From assembly GCA_947650365.1 (NCBI GenBank), contig OX393550.1, positions 115,116,532 through 115,180,531 on the forward strand: 64,000 nt of DNA, in the 5' to 3' direction. The notes beneath the pieces were generated by a model. The model did no database searches. It was not told the origin of the DNA and saw only the letters and a program-made list of their open reading frames with translations. Positions 33,880 to 46,264 of the stretch are shown here, piece by piece; position 1 is the stretch's first letter, and each line of letters opens with the position of its first letter. The DNA comes from Chamaelirium japonicum (taxonomy: Eukaryota > Streptophyta > Magnoliopsida > Liliales > Melanthiaceae). Both the position numbers and the translations under genes were made by a program.

Positions 33880-34821
33880 CTGTCGGGTTTCCGGCCAACC
33901 GATGAGCGACGCGTAGCCCGGCGCCGTACAAGATCCCATGATGCATCATGATGAGATTTGGCCCCTCGTGTCCTGATCCCATGCCGCATTGAATGTGATA
34001 AGACGGGTAAGGATACGAATCCTCAGGGCGGCGGCCTCGCCTCCAGGGGATAATTCGCACACGACCGGCTCGCCTGCAGCTCCTATAAGCGATCAGTTCG
34101 CCTACCATATTGTCTACCCACAACTCTACCAAGAAGACCTCGCTGGACTCTTGAGCGAGCGGGACTACGTCCAGCCACTCCCTCAGGATGGGGTAATGAT
34201 GGTACCAGAAAATGTCACCAGTTCATCATCCACGTGGCAGCAGCGAGGAAGACCGCCCTTGTCCTGGGAAACACTCTGGGCGACCTCGGGTGTCCTAAGA
34301 AAAAAGCCCCCCCCCCCCCCCCAAGATGGGTTTAAGATTCAAGGCTAACCCCTTCTTTTTGGGTAAGCAGTATTGTGACCAAAACAAGTATTGGAACTCG
34401 GCGCCCACGGACAGCACACACGCGGTCAGCTCGCACGTAGCTTGAATAGAGAACGGCTTGCACACGGTCAGCTCGCGCGCAGCTTGAATAGAGAGAAAAG
34501 ATCGCACGCAGCTCATCCAAGGGAACAACTCGCACGTGGTCAGCTCGCACACACCTTCAATAGAGAGAAAAGCTTGTACGCAACTCACCCAAGGGAATAG
34601 CTCGCACGCAGTCAGCTCGTAGGCAGCTCGAATAGAGATCAAACCGCACGCGAAGAGATCATCTGTTGCTGATATGGGTCACATATCGCAAGACGTCTTA
34701 CAGCACACCGGACGTACGTCGCCCCCTGCCAGATCATCCAGCCGAAACCTCTGGCAGTAGCAGATCGCTGCGTCCCTTCGGCATAGCAGCATCTCCCTCG
34801 AGGTCTCATTCATGAGGTATT
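33880..34821. repeat. LTR-retrotransposon remnant with an internal tandem repeat
   Basis: ACTCGGCGCCCACGGAC near 34395 resembles a Ty3-gypsy-type primer-binding site. From 34405 to 34640 imperfect units (GGTCAGCTCGCACGCAGCTT, GAATAGAGAGAAAAG) repeat in tandem. A 16-C run is at 34307-34322. No intact coding sequence. Confidence 0.45.
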
Positions 34822-36723
34822 TGTGGGCGCAGAAAAATATACGGGTCGTCTTTATTGCGAACACACGAGATTACAAGAGTGGCCGGGACCCGGTGGCTCA
34901 GGTGTGGTGAGTCTGGGTGCGGCGAGTGTTGATCAGGAGATTTGTGGGAGAGATCCTCTGGAGGGTCCCTTTGATCCGCGTCTCCACGTGGTATTCGTGC
35001 GAGAGCTCTGAAGGGGTTGCCCAGGACAGAGATCTTTACAGGGTGAGGGTTTTTTGAGAGGCTAAGGAGTATCCGCTGTTTCTTTGGTCCCTTCCGTGCT
35101 TCGCGCTTCCTCGGCTAGGAGGTTTTTGACTTCGTTCCTCGGTCTTTGTGTCTTCCTCGCTCCTTGCTTGACCTCAGCGTCCTTGATCGTCGATTCGCGG
35201 CGTCGATCGTGCTTTTGGCGTCGGCTTTGGCTTCAACTTTCGGCTTGGGCTTGGTTTTGGCGTAGCTCTGGCTTTGGCTTTGCTTTGGCGCTTGCGCTTG
35301 GATGTAGACGGGGGAAGACTTGCGGTGCTTTCGTTCTTCCGGACTTCGCATCGTATCGGCTAGAACGTGCGGTGCTTTTGCTCGTGACCGGCGTAGTCGC
35401 TTGGCTTTGGCACTTGCGTTGCTTTGGCGCGGGCTTTACCGGGGCTTTTGCTTTGGCTTCTTGCGTGGGCTTTTGCTTCGGCGTCAATTTGATCTTCTCC
35501 TCGAACGATGGTGACAACGTCTTCAATGCTTCTAGCTTCTTCGATGGTTCAGGTGTCGGCTAGGCTTTGCTTCTTCTCCGGGCTTCTTTGGCATGATCGG
35601 AGTCGAAGGGTACCTTTGAATACGACGGGGTAGCACCGATCTCCGTGCGACGGTTGTAGCGTCGGCTTTACTTTGAAGATGACGGGTGTAGCGACGCCTC
35701 AGGGAGTCCTCTCCAAGCTTTCTTCTTCGTGGATGGAGCGGGCGTTTGTCGAAGGCGACGGGGTGATGACGCTTCGTTCCTCTTCTCCGGGCTTTGGAGC
35801 TTGATCGGAGTTGAAGGTTTGTTGGAGCCGACGGGGTAGTGCCGCTCCAAGCTTCTTCTCCGGCCTTTGCTTCTGGCGTCTTCGGAGTTGAAGGGTCTTC
35901 TTCTCTGAGCTTTCTTCTTCATGCACGGAGTCGAAGGCTTGATCTTCTTGTGCAAGGGTCTTCACGTTGATGAGGGCTTTCAGTGGACTAAGCCGGTCCC
36001 GAAGGGATAGGGTTGCCCGTGCCTCGTGAAGTCTTGGGTCGATGAAGAAGCGTCTCCTCTTCTGCAGAGCTCCCTCGCTTTGTCTTCAGCTTGCGATCTC
36101 TTCGACCCCTTGAGCCTTCCCCCTCCCCCTATATTTATAGGCAAAAAGAGGGGGGGGGGAGATATGGAAAGTTTTAATTTTAAATCCCTTTAATATCTTC
36201 CCCATAATTGCCATAGATTATTCTTCAATTGAAGGGAGGAATAAACTTTTATTTGCTTTCCTTTCCTGGCGAGGTAATTATGGCTCAATCATTTTTGGAT
36301 TTATCTTGAATCTTGCACATAAAATCGATGGCGACCCGACTCTTCTTCTTGTCCGTCGGATCGAGGGATCGGTGCAGATCCACGTGTGGGTAGACGTTAT
36401 GCACAACCTCCCCCCGCGCATGGTGATATTTCTTTCCTTTTCTTTCTTTCTTTTCTTTCCTTTTCTTCCTTTCTTTCTTTTTCTTTCTTTCCTTTTTCCT
36501 TGCAGGGCCGGCCACCCCATGGGGGTTCGGATCCCTAGTAGGGGACGGCCACCCCATGGGGGGTTCGGATCCCTAGTAGGGGGCGGGTGGGCCCCACTCG
36601 AGGGTGGCCCCACCCGCCCCTTTGTTGGGCACGAGTCGAGTGGGGTCCGAGTGCGCTTCGAGTTTGCATCCGCATGGGTGAATGCGAGTCGGGTCCAGGT
36701 TAGACACAATTTGTGTGTCTACA
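34822..36723 (-). repeat. Probable solo LTR, about 1.9 kb
   Basis: On the minus strand it begins TGTAGACACAC and ends ...CCCACA, giving TG...CA ends. Flanks GTATT (34817-34821) and GTACT (36724-36728) match at 4 of 5. The minus-strand TATA box CTATAAATATAGGG (36140 to 36127) is oriented to match. The left part contains low-complexity GGCTTTGGCTTC sequence that opens long frames on both strands. These are probably not genes. Confidence 0.5.
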
Positions 36724-36728
36724 GTACT

Positions 36729-37410
36729 GCAAATCAAAGCTCTCGACGAAGCTCGCCAGTTGAAAAGAGTATCCCGATCGCCGCTAGTAGCCAGCCGAAA
36801 CCCTAAGCACAGCTCGCCCTGACCACACGCAATCGGCTTGCATGCGGAAGAGGTTGCCCCTGACGTGGTTTAAAGAACCCCTTAGAGGGCTCAACACCCA
36901 CAACTCGCCCGATCACGTAACAGCAGATGAGTTCGTCTACTTTCCCGCGGGGGTCGCCTACAATAAGGCAGTAGCAAATCGACAGATGTCGCCACCCTAG
37001 AACTATGTGGACGATTGCGAACCACATTCGCCGACAAAGGTCAGCCTAGAATACCCCAGACTGGAGCCTTTCAGAATGTCCACCTGACGTGGACAAGACC
37101 GGCATATCCCCCACCACCGCCTGGCAGGCTAAACGACAAAACCTATTAAGGGCCCATGTGGGCTGGCACGTAAAGGTGTAGAAGGTGTGGGAAAGAGCGG
37201 CCATGTGTCAAACTCTGGCGGTCTGCAAAAGATCTATAAAGGTACGATCCCCGGTTCCAAAGTACAGGTTCGAAACTCAGAAACTCTAACATTTTTCGAC
37301 TACTACAGCTCTCCCTTGTTCGAACCTTCACTGACTTGAGCGTTGGAGGGTCTGCGCTCCTCACGGAGCCAGCCGTTCTCATGTTTTCTTTGCCTTACAA
37401 ATTAAGCGAC
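36729..37410 (+). repeat. Ty3-gypsy LTR remnant
   Basis: A TATA box TATAAAGG (37235-37242) is followed by CTGACTTGAGCGTTGGAGGG (37331-37350), a phrase common in the R-U5 region of plant gypsy LTRs. Ends were not placed. It may be the continuation of the remnant left of 34821, split by the solo LTR. Confidence 0.5.
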
Positions 37411-37429
37411 CAGACTAGAGATTTTTCCC

Positions 37430-37745
37430 CTGACAAGAGCTACAAACGATTTAGGTTACATGGGACCAGTACATTGAGTCTCACATTCAAGTGAATTACC
37501 TTATAGTCATGATTCTGTGTTCTGTAATCAGAACACGTACTAAGGTATGTACCAAAATACAATCCTAAGCTATCAGCTATATGTAGCTAAATTATAGGTT
37601 TTACGAGTTATAGACCTCATCAATTCCAACACTAAACAGATGTAGTTGATAACTTTCCTACTTCATGGAGTACACTGCCCTTTCTCTATAGGCAGGTTAT
37701 CCGTTGAAAACCTTTTTAACCCCTTAATTGAGTAGAAATGAATAC
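37430..37745 (-). repeat. Diverged fragment of the copia LTR at 1988-4483
   Basis: Words such as ATGGGACCAGTACATTGAGT, AGAACACGTACTAAGGTATG and CTACTTCATGGAGT occur in the order seen at 3945-4170, with substitutions. Confidence 0.55.
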
Positions 37746-38137
37746 ACGAGTAGAGATCATGAGTGGATATGATTTCCTTTCAAAATAGACATGAAATCAA
37801 GGTCTACGCCACCAAAGAAAACAAATCAGACGATACATGGATAAGCGAACACTATATCTCTGCAATTTATTTTCTTAACCTGAAAGAACATATTTACTAT
37901 ACCATGGGATGGATGGGGGGTTGTTTGGGGAGATATGTGCCATTCCAGTTTTATCATGGGGGGATAGGGACGACCATGATCCAATGGCAAACACACCTAG
38001 ATAGAGAAAGCAATAACAGATCCTAGGAGGGGGGGAGGTGGTGTAAGAAAGGAAGGAGAGTTTTGAATAAACAAATTAAAAAAATGATATTTCTGTTAAA
38101 AGGGGGAACAACCCCAAGGGGGGCACATGCACCCTCC

Positions 38138-38217
<80 letters not shown>

Positions 38218-38688
38218 CTACCTCCTCCCCCCACCTCTCTCTTTATTCCTCACTCTCTTCCACCCCACCCCTCCCCACCTCTCTGAGTGAGTGTGTGTGT
38301 GTGTGTTCGGCTGTTGTCCAAGTTCTGACAGGCACGGATCAATCCGAGCACCGACAGAGACATAAGTAGCGATTTAGATTCATTTGGAGGGGCAATAAAC
38401 AAGGTCCATCATTTAAATGGAGGTTATGATGAGTGCAATTAACCTAGAGAGATAAGGAAGAAACATATGAGTTGGATTTTTTTGTAAAAAAATATATTAT
38501 TTTATAATGAAAGAAGCAAGGAAGAGAGAGAATTGTCCAATGAACCATAAGAGAGAGAGAGAGAGAGAGAGAGAGTGAGTGGTGATGGCAGCTTATTTTG
38601 ACCAATTTTTAATAAACCAATGAATGGGAAGAACAAAAAGGATATGTAAAGCAAAGTCAGGTGTATGGGAAGAGGTGATGGCAGTCCA

Positions 38689-38725
<37 letters not shown>

Positions 38726-39587
38726 GACTATCTCTGGCCTTGATGACCCGCAACCCCACTGTAGATCCTCTTACCATCTCCAACTCCACCCAACCACCAC
38801 CTCACCTCCTCGGCACTCCGAACACCTCCCCCCTCCACCTTCTACCTCCCCTTCGACCTTGTCATCCCCTTTTCCCCAAACCCCTACACTACAACTCCCT
38901 TCTCCTCCGACTGGCATCCCATCCTTATTTTCATTCCCTCTGGCCTTCCCTCCACTTCCCTCTACCTCACCTCTCTTCTCTTCCTCACCTGCAACTCCAC
39001 CCCAGAGTACCTCTGTCCCCTCCCCCATCGCTCCCCTCTTACTTCCTCCACCCCTCCTTCTCCTCCTCGACTCACACTCTTGACCACCACTTGATCATCT
39101 TCCTCTCCCACCCCACTGTAAACCCGACGTCACCTCACCAACTACCACTGCACCACCTCACTTCCTCCACGGCTCCACCCCTCCTTCCCCTTCGACAACC
39201 ATTGCACCCTCAACCTAGGTGCAACACCCCCAGCCCCCCACCTCCCTATCACCTCGATTGCAACCTCGAACCAGTCCGACTAGCAGAGAGAAAGAGAGGG
39301 AAGGGGTTTCAGATCGGGGTGCTTGCTGCGCCAGATTTTACCGTCGATTATCGGGGTACGGGGTACCTACTGGTTGGGGCTGGGTGCGACAACTCACCGG
39401 GGTCTGAGTTCCGATAGGCACAGGGTGGCCGTGCGAGTGTCGACATCCACAAGCATTAACTAGTAAGTTATACGTGAGTGGAAATGAAGATCAATAAAAA
39501 CATAAGCCAATGGAGATCATTTTCATTTCCTTAAGTTAGTTGAAATAAAAAGAACACGGAGGTCAAAGTCAAGTTGGCTATCATAAG
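37746..39587. other. Intergenic, microsatellite-rich
   Basis: It holds (CT)n at 38142-38214, (GA)n at 38551-38575 and (CT)n at 38690-38725. A long pyrimidine-rich stretch to 39240 opens a proline/serine/leucine-rich frame (38665-39417). The composition, not codon logic, explains that frame. Confidence 0.55.
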
Positions 39588-39733
39588 TGCCAGCTAGGTG
39601 AGTTGGTAAAGTCCCGGTGGGGTTTGTACTCGAGACCTAGGATTGATTCTTGCTTACATCGAATTAATAACCACTAGGGGCTGTCTTAACCCTCCCACAC
39701 ATTAGTTACTGTGGGGGTGCTTAAATAAAAAAG
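39588..39733 (+). mobile_element. Probable tRNA-derived SINE
   Basis: GCCAGCTAGGTGAGTTGGTA resembles an A box, GGATTGATTCTTG a decayed B box, and the segment ends in TTAAATAAAAAAG. It lies about 130 bp upstream of the gene C core promoter. Confidence 0.5.
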
Positions 39734-39865
39734 AAGCTATCTCACGTTGAATTTGAGCTTGATAAATCAGGTTGATATTGGGCTGCGGTAAACCAGATTG
39801 AAACTGGGCTATGATCAGCCGACTCCTCTCGGCATTATCGGATCGGATACAATCGGATCCAAAAA

Positions 39866-39900
39866 ATCAAGATCCGGATGAGGCGCTCCGTTTATAATAT
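39866..39900 (+). promoter_or_regulatory. Core promoter of gene C
   Basis: ATCAAGATCCGG (39866-39877), GAGGCGCT and the TATA box TATAATAT (39893-39900) match A and B. The shared 5' UTR word CAGTGACCAAAAAG follows at about 39931. Confidence 0.7.
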
Positions 39901-40073
39901 CTTCGCTCCCATAGCCATCTCACCATCACCTCAGTGACCAAAAAGACCCGTGCTAGACGAGCGAGCTCCAAGAATCAAGAAGCGAGCGACGACAAGTCAT
40001 TTCTCCATTAAAGCAAGGTTATCTTCGTCCAACCACGCAGCCCCGGAGGCTCTCCGAATCGAGAAAAGCATTA

Positions 40074-43000
40074 ATGGACGGCGGGCAACCCGACCCGCGG
40101 GGCCAACAACCGTACCCACCACCCTGTGCGTATCTAGAAGTAACTCTTGGCAGCGGCGGCAGCGGCAGCGGCGGCGGCGGCGGCGGGCAGCCCGACCCGC
40201 GGGGCGAGCAGCCGGACCCACCTCAGGGTCCTCCACCGACTGCGGCGCTCGACGTACGTTTTCTTGATGCCCCGCCTGCGCAACGTGGCAGATTCACCGT
40301 GGAGAGTGAGTTCCATGGCCTCCTCCTCCTCCCGGCGGACGGCGCCCCACCCCCACTCCCTCCCGACGGACACCGGCAGGTCATGGTCCCGGGGAATTCA
40401 TATCAATGCGGCAGCTTCAATCTGAGATACCTCCTGCCCGACCAGTTGCCCCCCCCGCCACCCCCCCACCAGCCGGATCCAGCGGGAGGTCCTCCTCCCT
40501 CATCTGGCTCACGCCGGTGGCGACGCGACGGCTCCGATGACGACTCGACACCACCTCCGGCCCGCCGGCGGACCCAGCAATATCAGGTGCCGTCGTCGGT
40601 GCGGCAGCACCAACTACAGCCGGCCCATTTCGGGTACCAGTCGTACTCCCAGAATCTTCCTCTTCAGCCGGTGTACGTATTCTTTCTTCTTAGGGTTTCC
40701 AGATTCTTGTGATTTGTGTTCTGTCTCTGTGATTTTTCTCTAATTAATCGTTCCATCATGCTATTTTGTGTTGATTACAATTTTTTGGTTTGGTCAATTA
40801 TCGATTTGGGGCAAAATAAGGGGGGTTAAGTGATTTTGGAACAATTAGATGGAATTGTGATAAGGAAATTTGATTTTCTACAAAGAAAGGAGGAATTACA
40901 TGACCCATAATAATCTCTCAATAGCAATTAGGTTTTCTTTAATTCTTGTTCTTGGTTTTGACCTATTAACATGTTTTAAGGCTCAATTTGCAGTGAGCAG
41001 ATGCTGTCCGGTTCATCCATCCGTACGAGCGGTTTCGAGCTTGATACGAGACGCATCTTTCAGGTCTTTGACATTCACCCTTAAACCTTGTCTTCCTTGT
41101 TTTTTTTTTTTTACAATTTGGTCTAATGCTGCAAGACGAATCAAAGAATTAGACAATAGAAATTAATACTTGTCTATCCAACACCACAATCACGCATTAA
41201 ACTTATGACCGCTATATGAAGTTATGAGAGAGGGTGAGGACACATTAAATAAAAAATATCATGAAATAAATTAACCATACAAAACATAATTCGATGTATG
41301 CCCATCAACCAATTGTCAATAATGGCAATCTCAACTCTCAAGAAAATCCATTTTGTGAAAACATCTTGCAATCCTATCATGGAAGAAGAAAATGACTCTG
41401 ATCAGAATCATCAAAAACAAACATACCTGAAAAAAAAATTGGAAAATGGAATAGGTGGAGTTGGAGTCGGCTTTCCCACTAAGTGATGCTCCCAGTACAA
41501 TGATTCCTTCACAGTTCTTCAGGACTCTATTTCTGGTAAAAAGGCTGCTCAAAGTTTCTTCGCATTTTATTCCTCGTTGGATGATTTCTTCGGCACTGCA
41601 TAAAAACAGAGATTATGAGAATTTCAGCAACTGGATGCAAGCATAAACATAGAAACAATGAATCCTGCATTTGTGGGGTGAAAGGAAGGTTGTGATTCTT
41701 TTTATTGATTTTCCCCGCAGTCCTTGTATGAGCATTACTAAACAACTTCAAATGGTATGAAACAGACATTTTCAAATGGTATGAAATCACCATCCAAAAC
41801 AGACATTTTGATTCATTAACACTTTAATCTTAAGAATGCAGTTTGCCTTACAAAAATTGCTTCATAAAAAACTGTAGGGACTACCACAGCTGCACTAACT
41901 CCTTACACATGTTGTCACTCGTGCGAAAGATACAAAAGACACGTAATTAGTAAGAAATGATGATATTTGTATCCGCTGAAGTTCCATGTCATAAAAAACT
42001 AACTTTAGATTTGTTACATGTAACAGTACCACATTTATTACAGACAATGCAAAGCTATTATAAAGTATGTTAGAAATACAGTTAATAGCAAATCAAAGTG
42101 AAAGGCCACAATTAGTAGCACCAAGGCTATAAGCAAGCATTACATAGTAATTTCCTAGCCCTTGCATTGACCTTCCTATAAACCGTAACCCCTTCAAGCT
42201 AATATCTGTTTCCTGGACAAAAAAGTGCTCGAGCAACTTGCAATTGGGCAAATGGAGTAAATACATTACTCCATTTATTTTGAAGTGAAATTTGATGCAA
42301 GTAAATTTTTTCAATGTCTTTTGCAATAGCCTAGGTTTCTTTTTGGAATTTTTAAGTTGACTATTTTAGGTAAAATAGATTCCACAAGTTTTAATAATGC
42401 TTGACAACTTGCTAAAAATTTATCGTAAACAAATGGAGCCTAGACATATTGATATAAATTTCTGGTATATGGTAGTTCTTATTGGAGCAATATAGTTCCA
42501 CCCGCCATATATCTATGTCTATACGATATCCATATTCCCATCTATCTATAGATTTGGGTAGTAGATATAGAGATGGATAATGGATTAGGTTAAGCTCATG
42601 CAAGATGAAAAGTATATTTGTGCTCTAATTTCAGAATTATGCTCGTTTATATCTCCAGAGAGGAAAAAAGGTAAACTTTACTATTTTACCTTATTGGCGT
42701 CACTTTCTTTTATAATCTTGCATATTTGATGACCCAACCATATGCATCATTTTATGGGCCATTACAGGTTTAATTTCTGCTGACTACTGACCCTTTTGCC
42801 TTCTACAGGATCTTAAAGCAATCAGTATTAACATAGTAAAAAAAGCTCGGGTGGATGAACTGATTTCTACTGTGAACAACGTGATGAGGAACACGTATGC
42901 AGCCATCCAATCAGTGACTAGCTGCTCTACATCACCAATTAATGACTTTGACAGCGGCCTTCCAAGCCCACACTCTTCAGATATCCACAATACATCTCGC

Positions 43001-45234
43001 GGATTTGAGGATTATCTTGTTGGGTGTTGCAAGTGGATTGAAGAATTAGAGCAGCTGGTTGTAGATACTGACAAGGCCTTCTCTAGCGCCAGGTCGTGGT
43101 TGGATCCTCCAGCGAAATCTTTCTCAAGTGTTCTTGAAATCTTCTTACGTCTTGCTATCAAGGTATGATACTTAAGGTCTTTATGCCCACCTCCGTGCGA
43201 CCCTTCACCTATTGCTTGCACACCCACATCCTTGGTATTATGCACTCACACCCCTAATCTCCACGTCACGGTGTATGGACGAGTGGATTAAGTGTCTATG
43301 CATTCGTTTAAAAATGTTGTATTTTGATTGGAAAATGCTTCTCAGCCATCCTGTTTTCCATCAAGATCGGGCCATCCTGATATACACATGATCACAGCTG
43401 TCCGTTGCACCGCAGCCACGACAAGTGAATTGCACTCAGCCCGACCAGATGGCTGTGATCAGATGCCACGTCTGGATGGCCCAATCCGGATGGACAACTG
43501 GATGGCTGAATAGCATTGCTCAATTTGATTGTACTCAGAACAAATTAACCTGTGTTTTTGCTAAATGACATTGTATCTTGGAAATGGATGTTCTTGCTGG
43601 TAACCTATCTAATTGCCATAGCTGAAAGTCGGTCATTTTTTGGAATGACAAACCGATATTATATCTAAAGTGGTGGATGATTTGGGTAGTATAGCATGAT
43701 TCTATATGCCCTTCCTCTATGGATTTGCTTAGGTAGGATTTAATATTATTTTTCAGCTATTATATTTTTTTAATCTTGCAGGTTGAAAACCTCCATCAGT
43801 ACATTGAGTCTAAAAAGGAGGATCTTGCTGACGGACAGCATCTGGGTAATGAATTGATTGCCCACACTATCATAATGCTTTGCGGTTCCTTTAACTGATT
43901 TTATTTCATAAATAATCCAGTGCTTTATATTGATTGGTACTTTTCCTGCAGCTAACAAAATGTATTAATTCCTGCACAAGATTTTGATGACAGATACTCG
44001 AATTTTCTGTAGTGTGATGCAGTTTTTCTTGAAAATATAATTTGACTGATTAGATGCGTATTCTCATTGTTCTCATATCTTGAAATCTGCGGACACGCCT
44101 TAACTTATTTTTCTGAACCTAATACATTGAATAATTCTGCTGGAGTTAAAATTAGGGCACATGCATTCCCAAGTATTGTACCATCTGATTGCTGCCTCTC
44201 ATTTGCAGAGGCTATGTGAATTGCAAAGGCAAGGGAGAGGGGGTAAATTGCAAATTACTTAGTTTTGCCACGGATGTTGTGTGTACATCCAGGGCAACTT
44301 AGGGGGTGTTTGGCATCATTCCGGAACAATTTATTTCCATTCCAAGTTCCATGATTTGAAAATAACATGTAGTAATTGTTCCAGTGGAATGAACTCAATG
44401 AAGGATTTGGGAACTAAAAAATATCACTCCGGCTGTTTCTATGCCAACCGGAACGCTGGACCATCAAATTGCATTCGAAATAGTAATTGACGGTAATAAC
44501 CTCTTCTAGAAGAGGATTAAGGGGAACAGCTGTTCCACATACCAAACACCCTTAATTGCTCTAAAAAAGAATGCAGCGTAATATTGGCCAACATATATTG
44601 AGAGAGTATTGTATTGGTTTTATTTTTCCAGAAGTTGACGGAGGTTTTAAAGATGATCGATTCTATGATTTTGGGTAAATTACACTTTACCCTCCTGAAG
44701 TTAAGTCCAAATTCACTTAACCATGAAGTTTTTTTTGTTCCAAATCGGTCCCTGTATGTTTGAATGTTAGCGCAATACCCCCTTTTGTCAACTGGTGATA
44801 TTTATCTAATCAAAACTGAAATAATGAGGAGAAAGCCTAGCTTGTAAACTGGGGGGGGAGGGGGGACTAAATGATCTTGAGCTAAACTTCAGGGGGCAAA
44901 GTGAAATTTACCCTTTTATTTTTCTAGAAGCCGCCTTTCATCTACAGAAACTTCTCTTTTCCCTTGTGCAAAAAATGAGTTAATCAATACAAAATTTTCA
45001 TGCTCTCAGGTGATGCCATGGATTTGGGGTCGAGTTCTGCTGCTCCATCTGTGAGTATATAGCAATGTCCATCCAAATCCTCCTCTCTGTTCTGTCATTC
45101 CAAATACTCCGTAGGAATCGGTTTCGGATGCAGCTGGAATCCTCCTTCACATCTCCCGTTCTCATGTTTTCTCATCGTGATTGCAGACATCCAGGCCTAC
45201 GCCCAAATCCAACCGTCGACGGCGGACTTTATGA
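40074..45234 (+). CDS. Gene C: unrecognised proline-rich protein, family copy 3 (6 exons, 391 aa)
   Basis: The model joins 40074-40672, 40994-41063, 42809-43162, 43782-43845, 45010-45050 and 45187-45234 (GT-AG throughout, 1176 nt). Exon 1 encodes a proline-rich half with a glycine run (GSGGSGSGGGGGG, from a GGC expansion), then EFHGLLLLPADGAPPP, QVMVPGNSYQCGSFNLRYLL and basic RRWRRDG and ARRRTQ patches. Exon 2 reads EQMLSGSSIRTSGFELD, matching DGQMPRGPSIHGGGSE of A. Exon 3 has DLKAISINIVKKARVDELIS, then a segment absent from mature A and B (CSTSPINDFDSGLPSPHSSD), then YLVGCCKWIEELEQLVVDTD. The tail is SNRRRRTL. C is the most diverged copy and lies beyond TMEM208 from A and B. Introns contain two small transposons. 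Function unknown. Confidence 0.8.
41064..42808 (+). other. Intron 2 of gene C
   Basis: This is AT-rich and no coding sequence is supported in it. The acceptor TTCTACAG at 42801-42808 is the same word as in genes A and B. Confidence 0.6.
43326..43525. mobile_element. Small TIR element in intron 3 of gene C
   Basis: AATGCTTCTCAGCCATCC and GGATGGCTGAATAGCATT are inverted ends. Inner CGGGCCATCC / GGATGGCCCAATCCGG pair too, and ATCACAGCTGTCCG and GGCTGTGATCAG pair in the centre. Confidence 0.7.
44673..44913. mobile_element. Foldback MITE, GGATAAATTACACTTTGCCCC family, copy 3, in intron 4 of gene C
   Basis: The ends GGGTAAATTACACTTTACCC and GGCAAAGTGAAATTTACCC are inverted, continuing into CCTGAAGTTAAG / CTAAACTTCAGG. 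The flanks TATGATTTT and TTTTATTTT agree at 7 of 9 bases, consistent with a decayed 9-bp duplication. Confidence 0.8.
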
Positions 45235-45676
45235 GTTGGACTGTGATTCCGGTATATTCCCTTTGGGGCACTCGCTTCCATTTTTTCTCTGTGCTGCAAT
45301 TCTTACGGCGATGTAAATACCCTTCGTACTGCAATTCTTACAGCAATTCTTAGGGCAAGCATTCGACGACTCCCGAGGGCTTGCTCGCACCGATCTTTTT
45401 ACGGTCTCTGGAACCTGAAGTTGTGTATATAATGGCAATGTGAATACTTTTGATGCAGTGGGAATGCTAGTAAGCCCCGGTGTTTGTGTTCTCTCTGTTT
45501 TCATCTTCTTCTTGTTTTAACTGAACAAGGGAATGAGCAAGCCAGTAGTGTTTGTGTTGAGATTGGATGGCTTTTCTTTTTGTCCCTTCCTTCATTTGAA
45601 TGGAATCAGAACTGAAATCAGCTATCCACCTTTTGTGTTGGTGATCTGGGTGTGCTGTTAGATGACAGTTCAGTGA
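45235..45676 (+). other. 3' UTR region of gene C
   Basis: Similarity to the region after gene A continues to about 45640. A frame ending ...TVDGGLYELDCDSG (45202-45249) overlaps the tail exon in another phase; see the findings. Confidence 0.5.
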
Positions 45677-45677
45677 A

Positions 45678-46221
<544 letters not shown>

Positions 46222-46264
46222 GGTCTTCTCTTCAAATTAAGTTTTGGAGATGCAGGAGACCAAT

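Noticed and set aside
38063..38369. Long Ser-Leu repeat open frames
   Set aside because: They translate (CT)n microsatellites; the same applies near 46030-46323, 57888-58178, 61372-61644 and 62496-62815.
38665..39417. 250-codon proline/leucine/serine-rich frame
   Set aside because: The pyrimidine-rich composition alone keeps it open. There are no motifs, no splice support and no paralogue.
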